From contig CAWBVU010000001.1 in assembly GCA_963792405.1 (NCBI GenBank), positions 124,001-188,000 on the forward strand: DNA of 64,000 nt, in the 5' to 3' direction. The position numbers and the translations under genes were made by a program. The notes below the pieces were generated by a model. It was not told the DNA's origin, did no database searches, and saw nothing but the letters and a program-made list of their open reading frames with translations. This DNA comes from SZUA-442 sp963792405. Lineage in GTDB: Bacteria; Actinomycetota; Acidimicrobiia; Spongiisociales; UBA5794. Below, in pieces: positions 35,368 to 44,428 of the stretch (position 1 is the stretch's first letter; every line of letters starts with the position of its first letter).

Positions 35368-35383
35368 CAGTGACTAGTCACTG
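35368..35383. promoter_or_regulatory. Perfect 16-bp palindrome, possible operator
   Basis: CAGTGACTAGTCACTG is a perfect palindrome in the 170-bp space between the divergent small zinc-ribbon gene and the SMR pump gene. A binding site for a dimeric regulator is the simplest reading; no regulator gene is adjacent. Confidence 0.4.
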
Positions 35384-35492
35384 CCGGACAATCGGTCGTC
35401 CGTGTGGTTCGACCGCCGCATTGCCCGGCCGTGCCGGCAGGGATACGATCCTGCCCGATTCGGCGTCCGGCCACCCGAGCGAGGAGTGAACG

Positions 35493-35822
35493 ATGAGCTA
35501 TCTGTTTCTGGCGGTCGCGATCGCCACTGAGATCGTCGGCACCTCGCTGCTGAAGGTCTCAGACGGCTTCTCGAACCTCTGGGCGGCAGGTGGAACGATC
35601 GTGGCGTATGTCGCGTCGTTCTACTTCCTGTCACTCACGCTGCGCACGGTCCCGGTGGGCGTGGCGTACGCCGTGTGGTCTGCGGTGGGGATCGTCGCCA
35701 TCTCGTTGATCGGCTGGGTGGCGTTCGATCAGAGGCTCAATGCAGCAGCCATGGCGGGTATGGCGCTGGTGATCGTCGGTGTGGTCGTGCTCCAGGTCGC
35801 GATCCAGGGCGACACGGCGTAG
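35493..35822 (+). CDS. SMR-family multidrug efflux protein
   Basis: This 109-residue, four-helix protein has the SMR pattern: YLFLAVAIATEIVGTSLLKVSDGF with the essential membrane Glu (residue 12 or so), VGVAYAVWSAVGIVAISLIGW and the helix-4 GMALVIVGVVVLQV. It works as an antiparallel dimer that exchanges protons for lipophilic cations, like EmrE/QacE. A strong GCGAGGAG site precedes the ATG. It stands as a single gene. Confidence 0.93.
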   Translation: MSYLFLAVAIATEIVGTSLLKVSDGFSNLWAAGGTIVAYVASFYFLSLTLRTVPVGVAYAVWSAVGIVAISLIGWVAFDQRLNAAAMAGMALVIVGVVVLQVAIQGDTA

Positions 35823-35832
35823 GCAGGCCTCG

Positions 35833-36192
35833 CTACGCGTCGACCTCGACGACGAGGGGCCCTGACCCATCGCCGAACCTGATGACCACGGCGGTCACGT
35901 CTTCGCCTCTGGGGACGATCTCCCGGTGGACGACGCCCGCAGGGACGACGACGAAGTCACCCGTGGCTGCAACGGTCCGCTCTCGGTCGTCTCCGTGCTC
36001 CACGACGAGTTCCCCGGACAGCATGAAGAAGACCGTCGTGTTGGCCCCGTGATGGTGCCATCCCGTGGACGCCCTGCCGGGGACGGTCGAGATCCCCGCC
36101 CACAGGGTCGGTTCGTCGATCGCGGCGAGCCGGAGGATCGATCCCTGGTCGACACCGTTCTCTCCTGCCCGGCCGATGATGACCTTGTCCAC
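35833..36192 (-). CDS. Single-domain cupin protein
   Basis: This 119-residue protein has cupin motif 1 (GWHHHGANTTVFFMLSGELVVEHG) with three consecutive histidines and motif 2 (GDFVVVPAGVVHREI), so a metal is likely bound. Function may be an enzyme or a binding protein. GTG at 36192 follows GAGGAGG. It converges on the SMR gene with 10 bp between. Confidence 0.8.
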   Translation of the reverse strand: MDKVIIGRAGENGVDQGSILRLAAIDEPTLWAGISTVPGRASTGWHHHGANTTVFFMLSGELVVEHGDDRERTVAATGDFVVVPAGVVHREIVPRGEDVTAVVIRFGDGSGPLVVEVDA

Positions 36193-36321
36193 GCAACCTC
36201 CTCGAATCGTGATGCCCACGCTACTTCGCACCACGCCGGCCGACCGCTCCGGCACAGGTCACCTCGGCGATCCCCTCTCGGGTCGGAACCCTGGCCCATC
36301 GAGCGATGGCCCGTGACGTCG

Positions 36322-36690
36322 TCACGTGCCTGAAGGCCCGAAGCGGTCGCGATACGCGGCGATGGCACGCTCAGTGATCCGTTCGGGCGTTTCGTTCGTC
36401 TCCTCCGCCCGCCGGTTCACCCACTCGGCGAGATCGGAGCGAATCCGGACCCTGCCCTCACGGTGGAGCCGGTCCTGACTCAGCGCGAGGAACAGGAGCA
36501 CCAACAGCCCGATGGAGAACAGCACGGCGGCCAACACAGCACGCGTCATGTCGTCGCCGTGCCAGATCTGGACGACCTGGGGGTCCGTCGGTTTGGGAAG
36601 CCGGAATGCGCGGAACAGGTAGACGAAGACGTACGAGCCGGTGTACAGCAGAAACCCGACGAGGGCGATGAGGGCGAGGGTTCTCTTCAC
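36322..36690 (-). CDS. Small membrane protein with basic/charged tail
   Basis: This 122-residue protein has two helices (about residues 4-24 and 52-72) and a charged C-terminus (VRIRSDLAEWVNRRAEETNETPERITERAIAAYRD) that resembles the ribbon-helix-helix style of short regulators but could equally be a coiled helix. It starts with GTG overlapping the stop of the next upstream gene (GTGA). It is the last gene of the PhoD-like/RPH-like operon. Function unknown. Confidence 0.6.
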   Translation of the reverse strand: MKRTLALIALVGFLLYTGSYVFVYLFRAFRLPKPTDPQVVQIWHGDDMTRAVLAAVLFSIGLLVLLFLALSQDRLHREGRVRIRSDLAEWVNRRAEETNETPERITERAIAAYRDRFGPSGT

Positions 36691-37211
36691 GGTTCGTCCT
36701 TTCTCGTCTGGAATCCCACGGACACGCGCTCGGGGACCGCAACGCGTCCGAATGGGGAGTGCTCGACGATCCACCTGACGACACGAAGGTCGCTCGAGCC
36801 CAACGCAACGAGGACGAGGGCGATCACCGAGATCAGCAGGAAGCACACGAATGCGGCCACGCCGATGCCGATTGCCCAGGGACTCCCGGAGAAGACACTC
36901 AGGGGATCCTCATAGGCGTCGAGTCCCGTCGAGAGGGAGATGGCGGCGAGGAGGATGCCGACCGCGGCGACGGCGATATAGGCCACTGCGGATCGTGGTC
37001 GGCGCGTGAGGAACGAGGGTCGGTGGATGCTCACGCCGACGGTCCTCGCCGTGGCAGCGACGATCCCATAGGTTCCCACGGCGTTGCGATAGCGACGCTG
37101 CCGGCCATGGTTGGGCATGAGACGCCTCACGGCGTCTGAGAGCAACAACACACCGGAGACCAGGATGCCGGCACCCATGAGGGCGGGGAAGAACACGGCG
37201 AACGTCGTCAT
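36687..37211 (-). CDS. Four-helix membrane protein
   Basis: This 174-residue protein has four hydrophobic segments (about 2-25, 74-96, 111-137 and a short one between). It matches no family that can be named. It overlaps the RPH-like gene by ATGA at its start and the following small membrane gene by GTGA, so all four genes are coupled. Confidence 0.6.
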   Translation of the reverse strand: MTTFAVFFPALMGAGILVSGVLLLSDAVRRLMPNHGRQRRYRNAVGTYGIVAATARTVGVSIHRPSFLTRRPRSAVAYIAVAAVGILLAAISLSTGLDAYEDPLSVFSGSPWAIGIGVAAFVCFLLISVIALVLVALGSSDLRVVRWIVEHSPFGRVAVPERVSVGFQTRKDEP

Positions 37212-39826
37212 GGCGCTGCTCCCTGCTTGCCATCGAGGACCGCTCGGCGAACCTCACCGGCGAAGCCATCCACCACGATCTCCTCACCTTCCTCGAGAAT
37301 GTCTGTCGCGCCGGGGACGTTCAGCACCGCGGGGAGGCCGAATTCCCTGGCGACGATGGCGCCATGGGACAGTGGCCCACCCTCCTCGAGGACGAGGCCC
37401 CCCGCCAGCAGCATGAGCGGTGTCCAGGATGCGTCCGTCGTCGGAGCCACCAGGATGTCGCCTCTGTGCATGGCCGTCCCATGCTCGATCGCCATCACCA
37501 CTCGAACCCTGCCTTCGGTCACACCCGGGGAGGCCGCCCAGCCCCTCAGCACCGACGCCTGAGGGATCATCGGCCGGTGGGCATTGTCGGGAGATCCGGC
37601 GAACGTCGCAGGCAGCGACCCATGTTCCTGGCAGCGCTGCCGAACCGCCAGGCGCCGATGCACCGCCGACTCCAGTGGTGCAGGTCCTCCGAGGAGCATT
37701 CCCCTGTACTCCTCATCCGACAAGAGGAGGACATCTTCGGCCGCGATGATCTGACGCGACCGGACCAGCCTCCCGGCCCCCTCCCGGATCACCCGACGTT
37801 CCTCACCCCCGAGGGCGAGGAGGGCGGCCTTGGCTCGCTCCCGCAGGCTCAGGAGGCGGATGGTCTCGTCGGTCTGGCGGCGGATCCACCGTTCGCGCAG
37901 ATCGGTGATCTGGCCCGTGAGCACACGTATGGCGGTCCAGTGGTGGGAAGCCCTGATGACGTCCATGAGCGCACGGTGGGGGTCCGCTCGATACGCGCCA
38001 GGATCGGCCGACGCGGATGCCTGCGCGTGCATTGCGAACTGCTCCCATACCCAGCGATCGTCCTCGTCCCAGGTGGGCCCCGCGTAGACGGCCTTCGACC
38101 CCTGACGGCGGACGACTCGGTCGGCCTCGGCCAGGAAACGGCGACCTTCGGCTCCGAGTTCCGCGATGCGTTCGCGACGCCTCGATGTCGGTCCCGCCCT
38201 CAGCGACGGCCCGAGATCCGGAAGAATCTCCGAGTACCGCTCGAAGAGCGTCTTCAGTTCGGTCAGGCGGACGACACCGGCTGCATATGGCGACAACGCC
38301 CCAGCGGTCAGTCGCTGCGCCCATTCGGCGGCTTCACGATCATCGAGCCAACGCGACAGCAGTGCGACGAGCGAGGCGTAACTCGATGTCGCGGCGCAGG
38401 ACGCCGCGGCCTCGACGCTGTAGATCCGCCAGGCCAGGTCACGCAGGGCGTGCTGGTAGGCCAGCAGACCGGTCGACGTGAGCTCTGTGAGGTCGACCTC
38501 GAGATCCAGGATCCCGCTGGTCGCCGCCTCGACGACGTCGACCTCGTCCTCGATACGGCTTCGGATCCTCCGAGTCCCCGCAGCCGCCCTCAGTGTGCCC
38601 CGTCGCGTGTGCACGGGTTCATCCGGCTCGTCGTGCACCTCTCCTCCGAGGAACTGGGCTTCGACAGACGATGCTGAGCCACCGGGGAGCTGGGACGAGG
38701 CGTCTTGGAGGGCGCTGAGATTGAGGGCGGCCCTGCCGGCGAAACGCCCGACGATGGGGCGGCCAAAGGCCACCCCGGCAACACCGAGCGTGTCCAGAAC
38801 GTCCCGGAAGGCGTTGTCGAGCATCGGAGCGTTGATCGTCCACAGCAAGGGCGGGAGCACGCCGGGAAGCATCTCGACCACCCCTCTGGGCGTGAAGGTG
38901 TCGGCGCTTCCGACGGGTCGATCGAATCCGTCGTCGAGTGCGGTCATCGGACCGGGAACCGTGATCGGCCGTGACTGGAGGAGCGTGACATCGCCGTTCG
39001 CATAGGCCCACTCGACATCCTGGGGCTCGCCGAGGAGGTGTTCGACCTGCACCAGCATGCGTGCCAGGTCCTCGAGGAAGGGGGGTGCGGGAGCGCCGGC
39101 GGCTCGGTCCCTGATGTGGAGATCGGACCGACGGACGAGGAAGTCGCGAGGCGTGACCCTCCCGGACACGAGCGCCTCCCCCAGTCCCGGTACGACCTCG
39201 ATGCGCATCGCGTTCGGTGATCCCTCCGGATCCCGTGTGAAGGCCACTCCAGACCAGTCGGGCTCGACCATCTGCTGCAGGATGACCGCCATCTCCAGCT
39301 TGGATCCCTCGATGCCGTGCCTCTGCCGATAGGCACGGGCAGGGGGCAGCCACAGTGATGCCCAACACAGTCGAACTGCCTTCTGCACGTCGGAGATGTC
39401 GTCGATCCGCACGAACGACCGGTACTGGCCGGCGAATGATGCCGTTGCCAGATCCTCTGCGGTCGCCGACGACCTGACGACGATCGGCCCCCTCGACAGC
39501 ATCGGCTCGACTGCCTCCGCGATGGCGCGTTGCAGGCTCTCGGGGAGCGGACCGTCGAGGAACCGTTCCTCGATGCGTACGGATTCGGCCTCGAGGTACT
39601 CCGGCCCCGGGATCGGGGATGCGTCGAGGTCGGCGAGCCAGGCGGTGAGGTCGTGCTCGTGCACGAAGGACCGGAATGCGGCCACGGTGATCGCGTACGT
39701 CGTCGGGATCGGCATCCCATGCGACGCGAGGCGATCGAGGCCCGTGCTCTTGCCGCCGACCAGGGTCGAGTCGCACCCCGTACCGTTGATGGCGACCAGG
39801 AGGGGGAGCGCGACGTCCGTCCTCAT
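37208..39826 (-). CDS. Rifampin-phosphotransferase-like PEP-utilising enzyme
   Basis: This 872-residue protein has the three-part layout of rifampin phosphotransferases and PEP synthases: an N-terminal ATP-grasp (NGTGCDSTLVGGKSTGLDRL, IVVRSSATAEDLATASFAGQY, ILQQMVEPDWSGVAFTRDP, VEWAYANGDVTLLQSRP), a long middle domain, and a C-terminal swivelling phosphohistidine domain with GGPLSHGAIVAREFGLPAV (His821, close to the catalytic His825 of the Listeria enzyme). It would transfer phosphate from ATP through His to an acceptor; rifampin is only one possibility. The ATG at 39826 overlaps the PhoD-like gene stop. Confidence 0.8.
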   Translation of the reverse strand: MRTDVALPLLVAINGTGCDSTLVGGKSTGLDRLASHGMPIPTTYAITVAAFRSFVHEHDLTAWLADLDASPIPGPEYLEAESVRIEERFLDGPLPESLQRAIAEAVEPMLSRGPIVVRSSATAEDLATASFAGQYRSFVRIDDISDVQKAVRLCWASLWLPPARAYRQRHGIEGSKLEMAVILQQMVEPDWSGVAFTRDPEGSPNAMRIEVVPGLGEALVSGRVTPRDFLVRRSDLHIRDRAAGAPAPPFLEDLARMLVQVEHLLGEPQDVEWAYANGDVTLLQSRPITVPGPMTALDDGFDRPVGSADTFTPRGVVEMLPGVLPPLLWTINAPMLDNAFRDVLDTLGVAGVAFGRPIVGRFAGRAALNLSALQDASSQLPGGSASSVEAQFLGGEVHDEPDEPVHTRRGTLRAAAGTRRIRSRIEDEVDVVEAATSGILDLEVDLTELTSTGLLAYQHALRDLAWRIYSVEAAASCAATSSYASLVALLSRWLDDREAAEWAQRLTAGALSPYAAGVVRLTELKTLFERYSEILPDLGPSLRAGPTSRRRERIAELGAEGRRFLAEADRVVRRQGSKAVYAGPTWDEDDRWVWEQFAMHAQASASADPGAYRADPHRALMDVIRASHHWTAIRVLTGQITDLRERWIRRQTDETIRLLSLRERAKAALLALGGEERRVIREGAGRLVRSRQIIAAEDVLLLSDEEYRGMLLGGPAPLESAVHRRLAVRQRCQEHGSLPATFAGSPDNAHRPMIPQASVLRGWAASPGVTEGRVRVVMAIEHGTAMHRGDILVAPTTDASWTPLMLLAGGLVLEEGGPLSHGAIVAREFGLPAVLNVPGATDILEEGEEIVVDGFAGEVRRAVLDGKQGAAP

Positions 39827-41577
39827 GGCGACGCGTCCCCGTCGAACGTGAGGGAGAGGCCCACGATCTCGTTGCCCTCCCAGTCCAACCCCTTCAACTC
39901 CACGAGCACCTCGTGCCCGCGATCGCTGATCGTCATCAGCCCGAACTGGCCACCACCGGGAAAGGCGCCCTCGCTGTACGGTCCCCCCTTCATCGACCCG
40001 TTCCGATCGAGTGCGGCCGCTTGCATGACGGGGAATGCGCCTCCGGGGGCGTAGGTGTTGTTGGACCCGTCGTCGATGGCGAGCATGTGGGCGTCGCCGG
40101 CGAGCATGATGAGCCCTTCGCTTCCGGCGTCGGCAATGGCATCGGCGATGCGGTCCCGCTCGAAGGTGTAGCCGCCCCAGTGGTCGGCACCGGGCTCGGG
40201 CGCGGCGATCCATGGCACCGAGCTCACCCACACGACGGTGGGATACGTCTTCAGGGAGGTGGTGATCTCCTCCAGGAACCACGCGAGCTGTTCGGGGCCG
40301 AGCATGGTCTTGTCCGGTCCATCGGGGGTGCTCTTGAAGTCGCGCATCGATCGCGTGTCCGTGAGGATGAATCGGATCCTGCCGATCGTGAACGCTTGGG
40401 CGATCGGGGCATCAGGGCCCTCGAGAGCGAACTCGTAGTGGGGGACGTGCTCCCGGTACGACAGCAACGCCGCCTGGCGGCTCGGGGATGTCGATGCTGC
40501 ATCGTTCGGTCCGAAGTCGTGGTCGTCCCACGTGTAGGCGATCGGCACCGATCGGTAGAGCGCCGACTGGCCCGGCTGCGACAGCGTCAGGTCGTACAGG
40601 TCGGCGAAGGCGGTGAGCGAGTTCTCGAGCACGTCGCCGTAGAAGAGGTCCCCCGTGTTGATGAAGAGGTCCGGCTCGAGGCGCCGGATGGTGTCGAAGA
40701 CCGCACCGTTGGAGCCGTTTCGGGCGCAGCTGGCGAACGCAACGACGAGATCGCGTGTGGAAGGCGCGAACGTCGCGAACGTGCCGGAGATGGCTCGGTC
40801 GATCACGCCATCGACCTCCACGGCATAGGAGTACCGGGTCTCGGCTTGGAGCCCATCGATCACGAATCGGTACACGGGCCCCCTGAGCTGGCTCGATGCG
40901 AATCGAGCATCCTCCAGGTCCTCCGTCGTCCCGATGGCGAGTCGGACGCGCTCAGCGTCGGCGACCTTCGCCGTCACGACCGCGTGTCGGTCGGTCACGC
41001 CACCGGCCCACATCCACTCCACCGCAGAGGAGGGGAGCGGGGCCGCGGTGGACTCGGCGTGGGTCGGTCCGTGGCCCTCGTCGTAGAACGACAGGGCCAT
41101 CGCTCCGCCACCGAGCAGCAGCGTTCCCATCAGCGCAGCGACGACGATGATCGCGACCCACGTCTGCGTGCGCTGCCAGGCCAACAGGAACAACGCGGCA
41201 GGGACCATGAACATCAGGCATACGCCGAGGGCGATGATGAGGCTGTACTGGTAGGCGCCGAGCGCCCCCACGAAGACGCCTGCGACCATCGCGAGACCCC
41301 CGCCGAGGGGCTCCCACGGCCATGCGATGAGCAGCCCGAGGCACGCGATCACGAGTGCGACGAGCGACGCCGTCTCCTCCCATGCGAGGTACTCGTGGCC
41401 GCGGGGGGCGCCGAATTGGATGAAGGCGATGACGGAGCCGACAAGGACCACGACCGACAGGCCACGCGCCAACCAGCGAAGCCAGAGCTCCACCTCATCG
41501 GTGAGGACGGTGTGATCCAGGCCGTGTTCGTGTACCGCCTCGGAGAGGCGCTCCCGCAACTCGGTGGGCTTCTGCAC
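39823..41577 (-). CDS. PhoD-like metallophosphatase with N-terminal membrane helices
   Basis: This 584-residue protein has about four N-terminal helices (residues 28-150), then a PhoD-type phosphatase domain: VVAFASCARNG, DLFINTGDLFYGD, YTWDDHDFGPNDA, and the later GLIMLAGDAHMLAIDDG. These supply the Asp, Asn and His metal ligands of the calcineurin-like fold. It acts outside or at the membrane on phosphodiesters or monoesters. It begins with GTG at 41577 and is the first gene of the four-gene operon with the RPH-like enzyme. Confidence 0.87.
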   Translation of the reverse strand: MQKPTELRERLSEAVHEHGLDHTVLTDEVELWLRWLARGLSVVVLVGSVIAFIQFGAPRGHEYLAWEETASLVALVIACLGLLIAWPWEPLGGGLAMVAGVFVGALGAYQYSLIIALGVCLMFMVPAALFLLAWQRTQTWVAIIVVAALMGTLLLGGGAMALSFYDEGHGPTHAESTAAPLPSSAVEWMWAGGVTDRHAVVTAKVADAERVRLAIGTTEDLEDARFASSQLRGPVYRFVIDGLQAETRYSYAVEVDGVIDRAISGTFATFAPSTRDLVVAFASCARNGSNGAVFDTIRRLEPDLFINTGDLFYGDVLENSLTAFADLYDLTLSQPGQSALYRSVPIAYTWDDHDFGPNDAASTSPSRQAALLSYREHVPHYEFALEGPDAPIAQAFTIGRIRFILTDTRSMRDFKSTPDGPDKTMLGPEQLAWFLEEITTSLKTYPTVVWVSSVPWIAAPEPGADHWGGYTFERDRIADAIADAGSEGLIMLAGDAHMLAIDDGSNNTYAPGGAFPVMQAAALDRNGSMKGGPYSEGAFPGGGQFGLMTISDRGHEVLVELKGLDWEGNEIVGLSLTFDGDASP

Positions 41578-41837
41578 GCGGGCCCCTTCGGAACGCTCCG
41601 ATCGATCGCCCGCAACGCACGTCGGATGGCCGGGTCAGCGAACCGGGTGATCCTCGTTCAGTATCTCACCACGGTCGGCCCCCCTCAAGGCGACGACCCA
41701 CGCCTCGAACCCCCGTACCAACGAGACGTGATGGGTCCCTCGCCTATGTCGTCGACCAGGCGTTGCGCCTTTCGGCCTCACACGCAGGCGCCGCACGCAG
41801 GTGCCGATGACGACGGGTGGCGAGGGTGGGTCCCGAT

Positions 41838-42605
41838 CTAGGACCAGCGGACCCGCTTGCTCGCGTGCCACAGGTCGAGGAGGTCGCCGTCGCCCTCGAC
41901 CGTGAGCTTCGAGTCGTCGCCTCGATTCCACAGCGACAGGTAGAGGTCCGACGCGGCCCCCGTCAGCGTGACGTCCGCGGGTCCGCCGCCGCGAACCGTG
42001 GTGATGCCATCGGGTGCCAGCGTGAGATGCCAATCGTCGTCGGTGTCGGCTGCATGCACGACCATGGTGCGAGTGGTCGCCGTGGGGAATTCGCTGGCGC
42101 GAGGTGCGAATCCGCTCACCATCTCATCGATGCCGTCGGCCGCGAAGGCGGGTTCGAAGCCTGATCCCGTGCCTGCGGCGTCCTCGGCGTCGAACCGATG
42201 CACCGCGGTCTCGTGCGCCTGGCGTCGTGCCCACATCGCGAGGGGCGACGGTGCTGGAAGGAAGGTGGGCATGTCGTCGGTCGGCGACGCGGCCTCGAGC
42301 GCCCGCACGAGGTTGGCGTTCGTCTCGAGGTACCAGTCGATCAGGTCGTCGTCGTCGGGCCAGAACACGGCCAGGTCCGGCCAGGACTCAAGGAGTTCAG
42401 CAATGTCGTCGAGGAAGAGCTTCGAGGTGCGCCGTGCCACGCGGGCAGCCGCCCAGAGATGGATCTCGCTCAGGTGGCGAACCAGGTCGCGCATGGTCCA
42501 GCCAGGGCAGGACGGGATGTCCACCTCCAGCCCGCCTCGCCGAGCTGCCTCGGCGAACAGCTCAGCCTCCGTACCCACGGCCGTGATGTGTCGAGCGATC
42601 TCCAC
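41838..42605 (-). CDS. Mycothiol-dependent maleylpyruvate-isomerase family enzyme
   Basis: This 255-residue protein has the MDMPI/DinB-type fold: CPGWTMRDLVRHLSEIHLWAA with a metal-binding His, and RQAHETAVHRFDAEDAAG with the two further histidines, followed by a C-terminal sterol-carrier-like domain (LTLAPDGITTVRGGGPADVTLTGAASDLYLSLWNRG). Family members use mycothiol as cofactor in isomerase or conjugation reactions, which supports an actinobacterial host. GTG at 42605 follows AGGAGG. It lies after the cupin gene, likely in one transcript controlled by PadR. Confidence 0.87.
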   Translation of the reverse strand: MEIARHITAVGTEAELFAEAARRGGLEVDIPSCPGWTMRDLVRHLSEIHLWAAARVARRTSKLFLDDIAELLESWPDLAVFWPDDDDLIDWYLETNANLVRALEAASPTDDMPTFLPAPSPLAMWARRQAHETAVHRFDAEDAAGTGSGFEPAFAADGIDEMVSGFAPRASEFPTATTRTMVVHAADTDDDWHLTLAPDGITTVRGGGPADVTLTGAASDLYLSLWNRGDDSKLTVEGDGDLLDLWHASKRVRWS

Positions 42606-42678
42606 GGTGTCCTCCTGTTCGATGGGGATGAAGCTCTCGTGCCCCTCGAGTTCTCTCGTGCTCGAGGCGCGTGCGCGC

Positions 42679-43038
42679 CTAGAGCTTGTCGACGACGTGG
42701 GCGACCACCTGCGTCATCTGGTCGTGGGGGCTGAACTCGACCATTCTGACCGCATCTTCGACGACCACGGTGTGACCGGGAGGCCAGTAGTAGATCTCGT
42801 TCGCTCCGACGACCTGCTCACTGCCGTCCTCGTACGTCACACGGATGCGGCCCTCGATCACGAATCCCCAGTGCGGGCACTGGCAGAGGTCATGCTCGAG
42901 GCCCTCGAGCAGGGGGCTGAAGTCGAGGCCTGTCGGATACTGCATGTACGCGCTGGTCATGCCGCCCCAGTCCTGCCCACGGATCATCTCTCCGAGCGCG
43001 TCGTGGGCGATCGGCAGGTCGTTGACGTTGCTCTTCAC
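42679..43038 (-). CDS. Cupin-domain protein next to padR
   Basis: This 119-residue protein has cupin blocks HDLCQCPHWGFVIEGRIRVTYEDG and YWPPGHTVVVEDAVRMVEFSP. The metal residues differ from classical cupins, but a ligand-binding barrel is clear. The GTG at 43038 is chosen because AAGGAG lies 9 bp upstream; the frame start at 43116 lies inside the operator region. It is divergent from the PadR gene and probably its main regulated target. Function unknown. Confidence 0.78.
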   Translation of the reverse strand: MKSNVNDLPIAHDALGEMIRGQDWGGMTSAYMQYPTGLDFSPLLEGLEHDLCQCPHWGFVIEGRIRVTYEDGSEQVVGANEIYYWPPGHTVVVEDAVRMVEFSPHDQMTQVVAHVVDKL

Positions 43039-43096
43039 TTTCACCAACTCCTTGTCGGTCCTGCAGACATCGGTCCGAGGGGTCTCTGACCAACGG

Positions 43097-43113
43097 TACT
43101 GCAACTTGCAGTA
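43097..43113. promoter_or_regulatory. PadR operator 1
   Basis: A 17-bp inverted repeat TACTGCA-ACT-TGCAGTA between the divergent cupin and PadR genes. A second copy starts 24 bp further on. The TACTG/CAGTA half-sites are of the ATGT/ACAT-like dyad class used by PadR dimers, though the exact sequence is specific to this locus. Confidence 0.6.
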
Positions 43114-43120
43114 CAAGATA

Positions 43121-43137
43121 TACTGTAGCCTGCAGTA
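43121..43137. promoter_or_regulatory. PadR operator 2 overlapping the padR -10 box
   Basis: TACTGTA-GCC-TGCAGTA, a near copy of operator 1. Its last two bases overlap TAAAGT at 43136-43141, which sits 7 bp before the PadR ATG, so bound PadR would block its own leaderless promoter. Confidence 0.6.
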
Positions 43138-43148
43138 AAGTCAAGTCC

Positions 43149-43787
43149 ATGCCACCGACCATGACGACATCGACCTACGCGGTCCTCGCGCTCCTCGATC
43201 TGAGGCCATGGACCGCCTACGAACTGACCCAGCAGGCCCAGCGGAGCCTGCGCTACGCGTGGCCCAAGTCCGAGCGCCTCCTGTACTCGGAACCCAAGAA
43301 GCTCGTCGAGCTCGGATACGCGACCACCCGTGCCGAGGAGACCGGTAGGCGCCGCAGCAATGTCTACGAGATCACCGACGAGGGTCGCCGCGCCCTCGCC
43401 GAGTGGTCGTCCACGCGGACGCAGCCGCCGCGGTTCGAGATCGAGGCACTGCTGAGGCTGCTGTTCGCAGACCATGGAACGATCGAGGACGTCCGTCGTG
43501 CGCTGGGTGAGCTCGAGGCCGACATCGGTGAACACCACGCGGCCATCGTCGAGCTCATGGCGTCCTACCTCGATGGCGGGCACCCGTTCCCGGAGCGCAC
43601 CCACCTCTCCGTCCTGTTCGCCACGTTCCAGATCGAGATGTTCAAGACCATCGAACGATGGATCGAGTTCGCGAACGACGAGATCGACCAGTGGCCCACC
43701 ACCCGAGGCCTGGGCATGACCGAACGGACCGAGGAGCTCACCCGTCATCTCGCCAACGACGAATCACCCCTCGAAGCCAATCGGTGA
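43149..43787 (+). CDS. PadR-family transcription regulator
   Basis: This 212-residue regulator has an N-terminal winged helix (TSTYAVLALLDLRPWTAYELTQQAQRSLRYAWPKSERLLYSEPKKLVELGYA, then TDEGRRALAEW) and a C-terminal helical dimerisation domain, as in PadR-s2/Vir-type proteins. These usually repress genes for small-molecule stress until a ligand binds. The ATG at 43149 is leaderless-type, 7 bp after TAAAGT. It probably represses itself, the divergent cupin/MDMPI pair and the small secreted protein at 50161. Confidence 0.88.
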   Translation: MPPTMTTSTYAVLALLDLRPWTAYELTQQAQRSLRYAWPKSERLLYSEPKKLVELGYATTRAEETGRRRSNVYEITDEGRRALAEWSSTRTQPPRFEIEALLRLLFADHGTIEDVRRALGELEADIGEHHAAIVELMASYLDGGHPFPERTHLSVLFATFQIEMFKTIERWIEFANDEIDQWPTTRGLGMTERTEELTRHLANDESPLEANR

Positions 43788-43962
43788 ATGCTGCCGCGGT
43801 GACAGCCGTGGCGTCGCCTCTCGGGTGCCCCCGCCGCGACCGCCGTGCAGGTCGACATGGCGAGGCGATCGCGATCACGAACGCGGCGACAACGACCAGG
43901 AGTCGACGCCGTGTGGAGCGCGGTCCGGTGAGCGCCGAGTACGACGAGGGTGTTTCGGGCAC
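43738..43962 (-). CDS. Possible small membrane protein
   Basis: A 74-residue frame with one hydrophobic helix (RRLLVVVAAFVIAIAS) and arginine-rich ends. GTG at 43962 follows a strong GGGAGGAGAA. It converges on, and overlaps, the last 50 bp of the PadR gene. No family is recognised; the ribosome site is the main support. Confidence 0.3.
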   Translation of the reverse strand: MPETPSSYSALTGPRSTRRRLLVVVAAFVIAIASPCRPARRSRRGHPRGDATAVTAAAFTDWLRGVIRRWRDDG

Positions 43963-44428
43963 GGGATTCTCCTCCCAACGGGGAACGGTCACCGGAGCGC
44001 ACCGGGCCGTTCCCCCGTGTCTAGCAGATTCTCACGGAGCGCGGCGGGCCGAGCACTCAGAATCGCGGCTGGCAGAGTCGGCGGTCGCCATTTGGCGGGT
44101 GGGGACGGTGGACGTCGTCGTTCGCGGAGTGCAACGAAGGCGCGGAAAGGTTTCGCGATCGGCATGGGAGGCGGCGCTGGGGACGCGACCAACCGCTGAG
44201 AGACCCGATGGAACCACCCGGCGTAGCCCCATCGTGGATCGCTATGGTGGATCGTGAGAGGAGCGTGCCGTTCATCGTGGAGTCGGTGGCTATCGCTGCG
44301 TTGCTGCTGGGTGGCGACGCTTCGCACACTGGGATGGGTCTCGCCGGCCCTTCGGTTCCTCGCTTCGCGCTCCTCATCGCCCACGGTGTTCTTTCGCGAG
44401 GCGGGAGATCTCGACCCAGGAGGACGAT
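43963..44428. other. Intergenic stretch with an inverted repeat
   Basis: About 465 bp without a convincing gene. An inverted repeat (GGGGAACGG at 43980-43988, CCGTTCCCC at 44007-44015) sits just upstream of the possible small membrane gene. Short frames such as ATG 44243 to 44432 and GTG 44254 have no homology or clear ribosome site. A TATGGT hexamer occurs at 44241. The rest shows nothing that can be named. Confidence 0.4.

Noticed and set aside
37208..40282. Upstream extension of the RPH-like frame to 40282
   Set aside because: The extra part lies in the PhoD-like coding sequence; the ATG at 39826 overlaps that gene's stop and begins the family homology.
43160..43787. Second regulator or antisense gene over padR (235-codon minus-strand frame)
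   Set aside because: Low-complexity shadow of the PadR coding frame, without a ribosome site or domain.
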